From contig CP154956.1 of the NCBI GenBank assembly GCA_039621445.1, positions 84,502,474-84,566,473 on the forward strand: a stretch of DNA of 64,000 nt. The letters run 5' to 3'. This stretch comes from Euglena gracilis (Eukaryota > Euglenida > Euglenophyceae > Euglenales). The notes under the pieces are model-generated. The model saw only the letters and a list, made by a program, of their open reading frames with translations, did not search any database and was not told the DNA's origin. Shown piece by piece: positions 49,667 to 61,334 of this stretch. The stretch's first letter is position 1. Each line of letters starts with the position of its first letter. The translations under genes and the position numbers were made by a program.

Positions 49667-52600
49667 GTTGGGTGTTTGTGTGGTTCGCTGAGCTCATTAT
49701 CTCTTTATTGTTTGTTTTTTCTTTTCTTTTTTTTTTTTTTTTGTGTGTTTTTTTTTTTTTTTTTTTTTGTTTTTTTTGCGTTTTTATGTTGTTTTGTTTT
49801 TGGTTTTTTGGTCGGGTTTTTTTTTGTTTTTTTCTGCCGTTTCCCTGCTGCAAACTTGACCGAAATCCTGTTTATCTTCCTCATCTTAGAGTAACGGCGG
49901 AAGCTTACAAAGGGGAACCCCCTCCCCCCAACGGCCCTGACCCCGGAGGGGGGGTCCCCCGTCCACACCACCCTGCCCCCACCCCGGGCCTCCCCCCCCC
50001 CCCCCGCCCCCCCCTGGGTAACCCCAGCAGTCCGAAAGAAAAAACAACAGGGAACATAAAAGGCCTTTGTATGTCCTCCAGACCCAGCTAGGATTATCGA
50101 TGTGACCTGGATTTCCGGGCCCCCAAAGTGAATGGCCTATAGGTTAGAGGGGACGATCCCTAGTACCATCCAGAGCCCTTCGGTTACCCCGACAAACTCC
50201 CCGCCAGTCCGGAGATATGGCCCGAGCAAAAAGGTTGTCTACCGTTTTTTTTTCCGGGGAAATTGCAGGGTCATTTTGGGGTCAAAAAATCGACAATTTC
50301 AATTGGGGTCAAAATATCTCGAAAACGCCGCGGAGTTGCGAAAAAGTGAAGAGGACGTCGTTCCACAACTTTGGGACGCCCAATCGATCGGTATGCGCGG
50401 TTTGGGCCAACTCCCCGCCTAGCCCGAGATACGGCCGTTTTGTGGGGTTTTGGGCCAGTTTGGGCCAGTTTTTGGCCGTTCGGCCCGTTTCGGTGGCCTT
50501 CGTGCCCGAACCACGTAAATTGCCCATATCTCGGGCTAGACGTGGGAGTTGGAACCCAAACCAGGGGTCCCAAACATTAGGTTTAGGGGGGGGGTTTTAC
50601 CGTTTTTTGGTTGTTTTGGGGTTCCCGGGGTCTGGTTGTGCGCCCATTTTTGTGGGCCCATTTTTGGGTGTTCGGCCCCTGCGGGGGTTTCGAGGGCGGC
50701 CGGGCTGGGGTCCAAAAAAATCGAAAATTTCAAAACATACTCGAAAACGCTGCGGTTGAGGAAAAGTGATGGCGAACCTTCTTAATTAACGACCTTGGAA
50801 CGCCCTATCGAATCGGATAAAAATGCGCGGTTTTGGGCCCAACTCCTCGCCTAGCCCGAAGATACGGCCGTTTTGGGGGTTTTTGGGCCAGTTTGGCCAG
50901 TTCTGGCCATTTCGGGCCGAAACCGTAAATTGGCCGTTATCTCGGGCTACACGGGGAGTTGGGACCCAAACCAGGGGGTCAACATTAGGTTTAGGGGGGG
51001 TTTTGTTTGACCGTTTTTTTTTGGGGCTCCCGGGGTCTGGTTTGCAGCGATTTTGGTCCAGTTTTGGGTATTCGGGGACCCCATCGCCAGCACCGTGAGG
51101 GCAGTTTAGGGCGAGGGGGCTCGTCGGGACCAAAATTTTGAAAATTTTTTTTTTCGCTCAAAATCGAAAAATTCAGAACATCGAAAACGCCGGGGACAGT
51201 GTTTTTGAGTTGCGAAAAAATTTTTTAAAGAGGACCCCCCCCCATTCCCCCCCTTGGTGGGGACCCCCGATCGATCGGTAATGGCCGGTTTGGATTTTAG
51301 GCCGATTTTCCCCGCGTCAAAAAGTCTAGATATCGCCCCCGTATTTTGGGGGTTTTTTTGGGCCAGTTGGGACCATGTTTTTTTGACCTCGCCCCCGAAA
51401 AAAAGTGTTTCGAGCCATAAATTTCGTTATTCGGGCATACACGGAGTATGGAGCCCACCGTAATTTGCCTCGTACATTGGTGCTAGACGGGGAGTTGAGC
51501 CCAAACCAGGGTGTCAAATCATTAGTGTTTTAGGAAAAAAATCGAAAAAGGGGTTTGTTGAACCGTATTTTTTTTTTTTTTGGGTTCCCGGGGTCTCTGG
51601 TCTGTGCCCCATTCGGGGTCGGGGTGGGGTTCCAAGGTTATGGCCATCATTTTGGAGTTACACAGTATTTGCCGATGGCTTGTCGACCCACTAGCCGGGC
51701 GGGCCGCCAGGCCGACACCGCTGCGGGGGGTTTTCGTAGTTCGCAAACCGGGCCGCCGGAGTTGGGGTCCTCCTGGGTCCAAAAAAAGAAAAAAATCATA
51801 TCTCGAAAAACGCTGCGGGTTTTGAGGAAAGTGATGGCGACCTTACTTGAACTTTTGACGACCTTGGACGCCCTATCGTCGTATGAAACGAACGGTTGGT
51901 AACTCCTTGCTCGGCCGTTCCCCTCCGTTCCGCTGCGCCGGGGACGCCGCCGTACCGTTCCGGCCGTTTTGGGGGTTTTGGGCTTTTTTGACCAGTTTTG
52001 GCCCCGTTTTTCATTCGGGGCCCGAAACCGTGTAAAATTGGCCGTATCTCGGGCTAGACGGTGGAGTTGGGGACCCAAAAAATTGGGGGGTCAATCATTA
52101 CGTTTATAGGGGGGGGTTTTTGACCGTTTTTTTGGGGTTCCCCCGTCCCTGTGTGCGATTTTGGCCAGTTTTGGGTATTCGAGCGGACACCATCCGCGGC
52201 CGTCAAGGGCCTCCGGGCTGGTGTGGTCCGGGTGAAGGTGGCAGGGCCTGGTGGCAGGTCGGAAAACCCAACAATTTTGAAAATTTTTTTTTCCGCTCAA
52301 AAAACACCTTTTTTTTATTATTTGTATTCACTTTCACTCGACATAAAAAAAAGTGTCCTTTTTGACGAAAAATTTCCCGACCCGGAACCCCGCAACTCAC
52401 CCCCCACCCCCTGGCTGTATGGCCCCAGGCCCCGCACCCCCCCCTGGCCGGTGGATTTAGCCATTTTTGGTCAAAAAGTCGCGAAAAATCGAAAAAAATT
52501 TTTTTTTTCGCCCCAAAACCATGTTTTTTGACCTCAGGACCCGAAAAAAAGTGTTTTTTCGATCCAAAATGACGTTTTTTCCGACCCGCGGCGCCCCGTT

Positions 52601-53093
52601 TTTGGGCCCGCCGAATCCTTAGCCACTTTGGGTCAAAACCGGGTCAAAAAAGTCGAAAAAAATCGAATTTTTTTTTTTGCCCAAAACCATGTTTTTTGAC
52701 CTCCCGGACCCGAAAAAACTGTTTTCCAGCCAAAAATAAGCGCTTTTTGACCCGCCAGCGCCCCGTTTTGGGCCGCCAACCCATTCACTTTAGGTGAAAA
52801 CCGGGTCAAAAAAGTCGAAAAAATCGAAAAAAAATTTTTTGCCCGGAACAATGTTTTTTGGCCTCCAGGACCCGTAAAACCTGTTTTTGAGTCGAAAATG
52901 AGCGTTTTTCGACCCGCCAGGGCCCCGTTTTGGGCCGCCAACCCGTTGATTTTGGCTCAAAACTGGATCAAAAAAGTCGAAAAAATTTGAAATTTTTTTT
53001 GCCCAAAACGATGTTTTTTGGCTTCCCAGACCCGGAAAAAGTGATTTTGAGCCGAAAATGAGTGTTTTTCCGGGGCCGGGGTGGTCTCCCAAA

Positions 53094-53130
53094 GAGCTCA
53101 GCTCTACCTCACACCCTGGTCGCTGAGCTC
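53094..53130. repeat. Hairpin motif of the satellite tail
   Basis: GAGCTCAGC and GCTGAGCTC form a 9-bp stem around a 19-nt loop. Conserved at 53,781 and 54,808; at 56,552 the right arm is cut off. Confidence 0.9.
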
Positions 53131-53855
53131 TTATCTCTTTAGAGTAAGAGCGAAGCTTACCACCCCGGCCGGAGGGGGGGTCCGACCCCCCCGCCCCCCC
53201 GCCCCCCCCGCCCCCCCATGGGTAGGTAGGGTGCCCCGAGGATTATCGATGTGATTGGATTTTTGGGGTACAAAAGTTAATATCCAATAGGTTAGGAGAG
53301 GATTTCTAGTTTCTAAAGAGCCCTCATTTTGCCCCCAACTCCCCGCCAGTCCGGAGATATGGTCCGAGCAAAAAAGTTGTCTACCGTTTTTTTTCCAAAG
53401 AAAGTTTGTTGGACTGGCAACAGGGGGTCATTTTTGGGGTCAAAAAATCGAAAAATTCAAAATATCTCGAAAACGCTGGGGATTTGAGAAAACGTAAAGA
53501 GTACCTCATTCCACAACTTTGGGACGCCCTATCCACCTGTATTCGCAGTTTGGGCCAACTCCCCGCCTGGCCCGAGATATGGCCGTTTTTCGGTCCAAGT
53601 GGCCGTTTTGTACACTTTTCCCACTGTCCGACTTAGCCGTTTTCGGGCCAAAAAGTCGAAAAAATTTAAAAAAAAAATTTTCAACCCAAACCATGTTTTT
53701 TGGCCTCCCGTACCCGGAAAAAGTGTTTTTGAGCCGAAAATGAGCGTTTTTCGCGGGCCGGGCCGGGGTGGTCTCCCAAAGAGCTCAGCTCTACGTCACA
53801 CCCTGGTCGCTGAGCTCTTATCTCTTTAGAGTAAGAGCGAAGCTTACCACCCCCC

Positions 53856-53859
53856 CCAA

Positions 53860-53895
<36 letters not shown>

Positions 53896-53926
53896 CCCCC
53901 CCCCCCCCGCCCCCCCCTGAGTAGGC
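53856..53926. repeat. Poly-C tract
   Basis: A run of over 30 C plus several shorter C blocks separated by single G, at the join of satellite units 2 and 3. Length is likely unreliable. Confidence 0.9.
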
Positions 53927-56574
53927 CCGGGCACCCGCGGATTATCGATGTGACCTGATTTCCGGACCCGAAAAGTTAATAGCCTATAGGTTAGGAGACG
54001 GTCCCTAGTTTGTCCAGAGCCCTCACTTTGCCCGCAACTCCGCGCCAGGCCGGAGATATGGGCCGAGCAAAAAAGTTGTCTACCGTTTTTTTTTCAAAGA
54101 AAGTTTGTTGGACCGGCAACAGGGGGTCATTTTTGGGGTCAAAAAATCGAAAAATTCAAAATATCTCGAAAACGCTGGGGAGTTGAGAAAAACTAAAGAG
54201 TACCTCATTCCACAACTTTGGGACGCCCTATCCACTGGTATTCGCAGTTTGGGCCAACTCCCCGCCTGGCCCGAGATATGGCCGTTTTTCGGTCCAAATG
54301 GCTGTTTTGTACACTTTTCCCACTGTCCGACTTAGCCGTTTTCGGGCCAAAAATTCGAAAAAAATCGAAAAAATTTTTTTCGCCCAAAAGCATGTTTTTT
54401 GGCCTCCCGGACCCGGAAAAAGTGTTTTTGAGCCGAAAACGAGCGTTTTTCGACCCGCCAGCGCCCCGTTTTGGTTCGCCAACCCATTGACTTTGGGTGA
54501 AAACCGGGTCAAAAAAGTCGAAAAAAATCGAAAAATTTTTTTCGCCCAAAACCATGTTTTTTTTGGCCCCCCGGACCCGGAAAAAGTGTTTTTGAGCTGA
54601 AAATGAGCGTTTTTCGACCCGCCAGGGCCCCTTTTTGGTTCGCCAACCCATCAATTTTGGGTCAAAACCGGGTCAAAAAACTCAAAAAAAATCGAAAAAT
54701 TGTTTTTTTGCCCAAAACCATGTTTTATGGACTGAGGGACCCAGAAAACATGTTTTAGGGCCGAAAATGAGCGTTTTTCTCGGGCCGGGCCGGAGTGGTC
54801 CCCCAAAGAGCTCAGCTCTACGTCACACCCTGGTCGCTGAGCTCTTATCTCTTTAGAGTAAGAGCGAAGCTTACCACCCCGGCGACGGGGCGGGTCGGAC
54901 CCCCCCCCCGCCCCCCCGCCCCCCCCCGCCCCCCCTGGGTAGGTCCGGAAACCCCGGGATTATCGATGTGACTGAATTCGTGGCCCCCAAATTGAATGGC
55001 CTATAGATTAGGGGACGGTCCCTAGTACCTCCAGAGCCCTTCGGTTACCCGCAACTCTCCGCCAGTCCGGAGATATGGCCCGAGCAAAAAAGTTGTCTAC
55101 CGTTTTTTTTTTCCGGGGAAATTTCCAGGTCATTTTGGGGTCAAAAAATCGAAAATTTCAAAATATCTCGAAAACGCCGCGGAGTTGCGAAAAAGTAAAG
55201 AGGACGTCATTCCTCAACTTTGGGACGCCCGATCGATCGGTATGCGCGGTTTGGGCCGACTCTCCGCGTAGCCCGAGATACGGCCGTTTTGGGGTTTTGG
55301 GCCAGTTGGGCCAGTTTTGGCCATTTCGGGCCCGTTCGGGGCCCGAAACCGTAATTTGCCCGTATCTCGGGCTAGGCGGGGAGTTGGAGCCCAAACCAGG
55401 GGGTCAATCATTAGGTTTAGGGGGGGGGTTTGACCGTTTTTTGGGGTTCCCGGGGTCTGGTTGTGCCATTTTGGGCCATTTTTGGGTGTTCGTGGACCCC
55501 TGCGGGGGTTCGAGGGCGGCGGGCTGGGGTCCAAAAATCGGAAAATTCAAAATATCTCGAAAACGCTGCGGAGTTGAGGAAAGTGATGCCGACTTTATTT
55601 ACGACCTTGGAACGCCCGATCGATCGGTATGCGCGATTTGGGCCAACTCCTCGCCTAGCCCGAGATATGGCCGTTTTGGGGTTTTTGGGCCAGTTTGGCC
55701 AGTTTTGGCCTTTTCGGGGCCGAACCGTAAATTGGCCGTATCTCGGGCTAGACGGGGAGTTGGGACCCAAACTGGGGGTCAAACATTACGTTTAGGGGGG
55801 GGGTTTGACCGTTTTTTGGGGTTCCCGGGGTCTGGTTGCGCGATTTTGGGCCAGTTTTGGGTATTCGGGGACCCCTGCAGCACCGTGAGGGCAGATGGGC
55901 GAGGGGGGGGGTCGGGTGGCAGGTCGGGACCCAAAATTTTGAAAAATTTTTTTTTGCTCAAAAACACTTTTTTTCACTTCAGAACATCAAAAAAAGTGTT
56001 TTTGGGCGGAAAAAAATTTTCCGACCCGGACCCCCCCCCTCTGCCCTCCCTGGCCGGGGCCCTCCCCCCGGCCGGTGGACTTAGCCATTTTTGGGTCAAA
56101 AAGTCGAAAAAATTCGAAAATTTTTTTTGCCCAAAACCATGATTTTTGACCTCCCGGACCCGTAAAAAGTGTTTTCGAGCAAAAAACGAGCGTTTTTCGA
56201 CCCGCCAGCGCCCCGTTTTGGGCCGACATTCCATTGACTTTAGGTCAAAACCGGATCAAAAAAGCCGAAAAAAATCGAAAAAAAATTTTTGCCCAGAACA
56301 ATGTTTTTTGGCCTCCAGGACCCGTAAAACCAGTTTCTGAGCCAAAAATGAGCGTTTTTCGACCCGCCAGCGCCCAATTTTGGGCCGCCAACCCATTGAT
56401 TTTGCCTCAAAACTGGATCAAAAAAGTCGAAAAAAAGTCGAAAATTTTTTTTTGCCCAAAACGATGTTTTTTTGCCCTCCCAGACCCGGAGAAAGCGTTT
56501 TTGAGCCGAAAATGAGCGGTTTTCCCGGGCCAGGCCGGAGTGGTCTCCCAAAGAGCTCAGCTCTACGTCACACC

Positions 56575-56850
56575 CTGGTTTACTGCTTGGAATGCCCATG
56601 TGGGCTGTGCACATCCAGCATATGTCAGAATGGATTCAAGAGAGTTCAGGGAAGACTGTTCAGTGACGAGCCCCTGCTGCGACTGTACCCCGGCTGTAAT
56701 TGCCGTGGCATGCAATCTGTGATGACAAGATCTGACATGGGGGTGCAGACTGACGAAGACATTGCCAGAGATGACGTGGTGCAGGCTGTGCAGGGCCTGG
56801 TGCCTGCTCATCGTGGGCATCGTGGGCACCAGCCGGAAGTTTCGCATTGA
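56575..56850 (+). CDS. Cysteine-rich ORF fragment at the satellite edge
   Basis: From the point where the satellite stops, the frame reads VYCLECPCGLCTSSICQNGF, then DEPLLRLYPGCNCRGMQSVM and an acidic tail to a stop at 56,850. CxxCxxC plus CxC could bind zinc, but no family is recognised. The start lies within satellite sequence, so this is likely an exon or truncated gene. Confidence 0.35.
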   Translation: MVYCLECPCGLCTSSICQNGFKRVQGRLFSDEPLLRLYPGCNCRGMQSVMTRSDMGVQTDEDIARDDVVQAVQGLVPAHRGHRGHQPEVSH

Positions 56851-57121
56851 GCACCGCGTTGGGGTTGCTTTTTTGGGCGGAGAAGCTGCGGACCGGTGCC
56901 TGCTCATCCGCGATGCCGGCCGACCTCTTGTTGTTGGGTAGCACATTGGGGTTTCATATTTTGACGGAGAAACTGGGAGATGATTGGACAGTGGTTGAGA
57001 TTGTAGCCCGGGGCTGCCGGGGGGGCTGTGGCTGGCGGTTTTTGGTCATTTTAATAGTATGGGGGAAGGGAGGGTGTTGGTGCGAGATCGCCTGGGATTT
57101 TAGCCTTGAGTTGATAGGGTC

Positions 57122-57833
57122 TCAGATTGGCAGGATTTGGTTGTTTTTGGGGAATCGGAGGTTACGAGACGGTGGGTGTTGGTGTGAGATCGGCTGGTGT
57201 AGAGACCTGGAGTTTTCGTTGGTGTGAGAAAGGCAGCTGTGGGTGACTTTCGAATCTTTTGGGTGCAAAACGTGCTCGTCAATTTCCTGTTCGGGTTCAT
57301 TGCAAGTGCAAGCTGGGCAACTCAGGTGGTTGGGAGTGATCACCCTGGTTTTTGGAGTTTGGAACTGCTGGACTGTTGGATCTGGGGGTTCGGTGATTAG
57401 GGAGGTGGGGTTCGGAATTTTTTGGGCGTCGGTGTTTTCCAAGGCTACGGGTTGGGGTGGACAGATTTTCCTCTGAAACTGTAAATAGGCCAGCTCCTGT
57501 TTGAGGAGTTGGGGGGGATTATGGTCGACTGGTTGGGGCAGGTTTGGGGGGGTGTCGGGGGGGGGGGCAGAGAATTCCTGTTTGATGGTGTTGGCTGTCT
57601 CCCAGATTGCATCACAGGTTTCCACTGCAGGAGAGAGAACACCCAACCAACAAAGCAAGCAACACATGCGTGAAGCGCGGTCCGAGTGGCTGGTCGAGGG
57701 TTGTAAATGGTAGTGCTGTTAAAAAACCGGACCACTAACTCCGGCTTCAGGTCTGCAGACCCTGGGGCAGGCTGTAGGCCCAGAGGAAGCTGAAGATGAT
57801 GAGGGCCAGCTGCAGGTGGGACATTGCTCCCAT
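57122..57833 (-). CDS. Putative secreted protein, two exons with GT-AG intron
   Basis: Exon 1: ATG at 57,833 (or 57,824) encodes MGAMSHLQLALIIFSFLWAY SLPQ, a good signal peptide, to 57,761; it is preceded by an acceptor-like TGTCTCCTTTCAG, so a 5' UTR intron is likely. Intron 57,760-57,625 runs GT... to TGTTCTCTCTCCTGCAG. Exon 2 continues in phase: VETCDAIWETANTIKQEF, proline-rich linkers, a QELAYLQFQRKICPPQP segment, LSCPACTCNEPEQEIDEH, and an Asn/His/Pro-rich end with a stop at 57,122 (a splice donor may come earlier). Cys pairs fit an extracellular protein. No family recognised. Confidence 0.5.
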
Positions 57834-57929
57834 GTGCAGGTTGGGGGCTGAATCGCTGAAAGGAGACACTAGTGGGGAAGTTCAAACGTGACAGGTGAAA
57901 AAGGGCGGTAAGATTGTTGGCCATAAGGA

Positions 57930-58920
57930 GGGGGGTGTTTCATAGACGATAGAGCCAAGGATTCCTGAAAAGGGACTGGGGGGTTGAACAGCCCAGGCAA
58001 AGGAACGGCTAACAGTTTTTTCACAGATGATTGGGCCAGGGGGTGATGGCAAACAGGTTTCACAGATGGTGGGGCCAGGGGTTCCTTCCATGTGACTGGG
58101 GGGTTGAACAATTCAGGCAAAAAAGTGGCAGACAACTGTTTCACATGTGATGGGGCCAGGGGGTGACGGAAAACATGTTTCGCAGATGATGGGGCCAGAG
58201 GTTCCTGCAATGGGACTGGGGGTTTGAACAGACCTGGCAAATGGGTGGCAAACAAATGTTTCATAGGTGATGGGGCCAGGGGGTGATGGCAAACATGTTT
58301 CACAGATGTTTGGGCAAGGAGGTGATGACAACCATGTTTTATAGATGATGGGGCCAGCGTTTCCTTCCATGGGACTGGGGGGTTGAACAGGCCAGGCAAA
58401 ACAAGTGGCAAACAACCGTTTCACAGGTGATGGGGCCAGGGGGTGGTGGCAAACATGTTTTATACATGATGGGTCCAGGGGTTCCTTCCATGGGACTGGG
58501 GGGTTGAACAATCCAGGCAAAAAAGTGGCAAACAATTGTTTCACAGGTGATGGGGCCAGGGGGTGGTGGCAAACATGTTTCACAGATGATCGGGCCAGGG
58601 GTGATGGCAGAAATGTTCCGTCTGTTTCACAGATGATGGGGCCCGGGGGTGATGGAAGAAATGTCTCACAGATGATGGGGCCAGGGGTTTCTGCAATTGG
58701 ACTGGGGGGTTGAACATTCCAGGCAAAGGAATGGCAAACATGTTTCACAGATGATGGGGCCAGGGGTTCCTGCAAAGGGACTGGGGGGTTGAACAGTCCA
58801 GGGAAGGACTGTCATACAATCGTTTCACACATGATGGGGCCAGGGGGTGGTGGCAAACACATTTCACAGATGATGGGGCCAGGGGTTCCTGCAATGGGAC
58901 TGGGGGGTTGAACAGCCCTG
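57930..58920. repeat. 118-bp minisatellite, eight to nine units
   Basis: Unit: GATGATGGGGCCAGGGGTTC CTGCAATGGGACTGGGGGG... TTGAACA..CCAGGCAAA...GGTGATGGGGCCAGGG. It probably lies in the intron upstream of the secreted gene (minus). All minus frames stay open (PPSPMEGTPGPIICETC), which reflects the unit and is not evidence of a protein. Confidence 0.9.
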
Positions 58921-59453
58921 GCAAAAGAATGGAAAACAACAGGATTGGGAAAGGGACAGTTGGTGGGGATGGATGTCTGGGTATAACCAAACCCGGGGGC
59001 ACAGAACATACGAATGGAGCAGCTTCCCAGTTGTGGGGGTGCTGTCCTCTGGCATGCAGACTGAAGACTTCTGCAGGGTCACCCAATTGAAGATTGGTAG
59101 GTAGAGTAGGCACTCCTGGGACCAGATAGATAAGAAGGGGTACTGATAATAAGCCCAAATCAAGATGTCCTGCTGGACAATGGTAGAACTTGAACGCCGA
59201 TGACCCCTGGTCAGTAAGGGAATGTCCCCTGCACAGTGGGATCAGAACAAATGATTGCATGGGGGGGTGTGGGTTGGTGGGTGGGTGGTTAGGTTGATGA
59301 CAGAGTTCCTGGGGAAAAATGTGGGGAGATGACAGGCTGACTGGGAAGGGAAGGCTTCGACTGAGAGAATGGGAAGACACACTATTGGGATGGTGGAGAT
59401 GTGTGGAGGAGGGGGTATTTGGGAAAGTGCCTGCAGCTGGTGAAGGTCCTTTA

Positions 59454-60412
59454 CTACAGCTGGGAGGAAACAGGCAAACAGAAAACTTGCGGAGATGAAA
59501 GGAAAAACTGCAGAGGGCAAATTGTAGAACAGCCGCCTGGCCTGGAGCCGTCGGTGGTTCGCAGGCTGGCCCCCATGGGGGTTGGCCTGGCCACATCCAG
59601 GCCGCTGGCCCGGCCTTCCAGGAGGAGGTCCAGGAGGAGCCTCTTCAGGCTCTCCTCAGGCTGCCTCTGTTGGGCTGGGGGTTCCAATGGGCGACTTCTC
59701 GTGGGTGCTGCTGATGGTCGGGGTGGTTGGGTGGGTGGATGGCTGGGAAAGCCAGGGCCAAATGCAAACTCTGAGTTCATGTTCACGGTGGAAGGGCCCT
59801 CTCCTCTGAAGACGTCGAAGGGCCTCGATGTTGCAGGTGCTGATGCTGGTGCTGCAGGTTGGTGAATGGAGAAGATTGGGGCGATGGACTTGTAGGCTCC
59901 ACGTCGATGAGCTCAGCAGCGGGCACAGTTGCCGCAGGGATTGTCTGCTTCACCTTGTATGTACACTTGGGCTTGGATGTCTGAGGTCTGCTCCTGGGGG
60001 CCCCAAATGCTGATAAGGTGGCTGCAGACAGGGAGCCAGGGGGATCAGTTGTAGTGGAACAGGCTGAACTGGCTGGACTTGTAGAGGTTGAACAGGGAGA
60101 ACAGGTTGTGCAGGGTTGGCTGGCTTTGGGGTCCAGGAGGGGCTTCTGGTGATGGCGGTCTGGCTGGCGACATCCCAGAGTGTAGGTTTGAGGGATGTCC
60201 CAGCCTCCACACACTTGGGTCTGGGGCATTGGGTAGCCACAGCCACCACCACAATCGTGGTGTTCTGGGTGCCAGTGGATACCATCATGGACTGGGAGCA
60301 GCTTGGGGTATGAGAGTTGATGCTGCATAGGCTGCATGGAGTCTTGGGCAGATGAGCTTCAGATCCAGTACCAAAGTGTAGATGCAGGTGTCGATACAAA
60401 CCCAGTTGCAGT
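59454..60412 (-). CDS. Candidate exons of a proline-rich minus-strand gene
   Basis: An acceptor-like CTCCCTCTCAG precedes 60,412. A frame then stays open 153 codons to AAG/GTGAAG at 59,954 (STGTQNTTIVVVAVATQCPR, ASQTAITRSPS, Pro/Gln/Val repeats). Downstream, 59,786-59,454 reads EFAFGPGFPSHPPTQPPRP then PEESLKRLLLDLLLEGRASG, a leucine-rich amphipathic helix. It could be upstream exons of the secreted gene at 57.1-57.8 kb, with the minisatellite between. The splice joins are guesses. Confidence 0.3.
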
Positions 60413-61097
60413 CTGAGAGGGAGAGATGGGTGGTGGAAGGTGCAGGGGTTTGCACAATACCAGTGAGGTGTTGCCGGCAGAGGCTCCTGCAGCAGGGGGA
60501 CCAGCTGGCTGATGATAGTGAAGATGGTGGAGGGGGTGATGGGTGAATGATACTTGGGCTGAGGCCTGGGTGCTGCTCTGAGAGGAGTGGCAGACTGGTG
60601 GGGGACTGGAGGGGGGGCTGCTGGAGACCACTAGGGGCAAAGGTGGGGGGGGGAAGCAGGAGGGGGGGACCATGGCAGGCCCAAAAGTTGAAGGGGGGCT
60701 TTGGCAGGCCCAAAACCGTGAGGGAGGGCTTAGGCGGGCCCAAAAATGGCAGAGGAGGCCTTTGTACGCCGAAAAAGGATGGCGAGGGGGGCCTGTGCAG
60801 GCCCAAATATGGCAGGAGGGGCTTGGTAGACTCAAAAAAGGTGGTGGTGGGGGGCTTTGCAGGCCCAAAACAAGTTTCCCGAACGATGTTGTTTTTGCCC
60901 AGCCTTCACTCCCGGGGGTCCGTGAGGGGGTACCGGCGGGGTGGGGGGTAGGCGCTATGGGCTCTGGGGAGAGGGGTAAGTTCGGGATACTCCCCTTCCC
61001 ACGTAGGATTTTTTCCCGGGGACCGAAGGCCCTCCTTTTTGGGAGTGGTTGGAGGGGGGAGTCCGGCTTGGCGTCCGTTTCGGCAGTGGGGGGGGGT

Positions 61098-61334
61098 TTA
61101 GGAAAAGGCCTGGTTGCCCTCCCCTAGGCTTCTAATACCCCAGCACCAACACCTTTTGGGTTTGTACTGCTCTCCTGCGCCAGCAGTTACCCAATCTTTT
61201 GTAATCGTTTGCTTGTTCCGCCCTTGGAATTTTTTGACTTTCTTGAACTTTTGCACTTTCTTGGCTCCAGCGCCTTTCTTTGATTTCCCTTGAAAATTGA
61301 TATAATTTGACCTTGGTCTTGATTCAGCAGGCAC
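61098..61334 (-). CDS. Lysine-rich basic ORF fragment
   Basis: Reads FQFKIVPAESRPRSNYINFQ then GKSKKGAGAKKVQKFKKVKK FQGRNKQTITKDWVTAG. Strongly basic; could be the tail of a nucleic-acid-binding protein. No ATG, so a partial exon. The last 25 residues may be chance. Confidence 0.35.
   Translation of the reverse strand: MPAESRPRSNYINFQGKSKKGAGAKKVQKFKKVKKFQGRNKQTITKDWVTAGAGEQYKPKRCWCWGIRSLGEGNQAFS

Larger units (their letters stand above)
49686..56580 (+). repeat. Complex satellite array with variable units
   Basis: Unit heads (GATTATCGATGTGA) at about 50,092, 53,241, 53,939 and 54,958; unit tails (GAGCTCAGC...GAAGCTTACC) at 53,094, 53,781, 54,808 and a truncated one at 56,552; tail-like text also precedes unit 1 (49,687-49,905) split by a T-rich tract. 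Units are about 3.1, 0.7, 1.0 and at least 1.6 kb. They are built from two sub-repeats: type a (about 350-400 bp; CTCGAAAACGC, GGGACGCCC.ATCGATCGG, GCCCGAGATA.GGCCGTTTT) and type b (about 165 bp; GCCCAAAACCATGTTTTTTG, GAGCGTTTTTCGACCCGCC). The long low-complexity frames here are shadows of the repeats. Confidence 0.9.

Noticed and set aside
52480-56540. Basic, Gly/Arg/Phe-rich ORFs on both strands
   Set aside because: They are direct translations of the 165-bp satellite sub-repeat and shift frame with each indel.
57869-58775. Repeat proteins on the minus strand over the 118-bp minisatellite
   Set aside because: Several frames are open at once and the reading frame changes with unit-length differences; no independent support.
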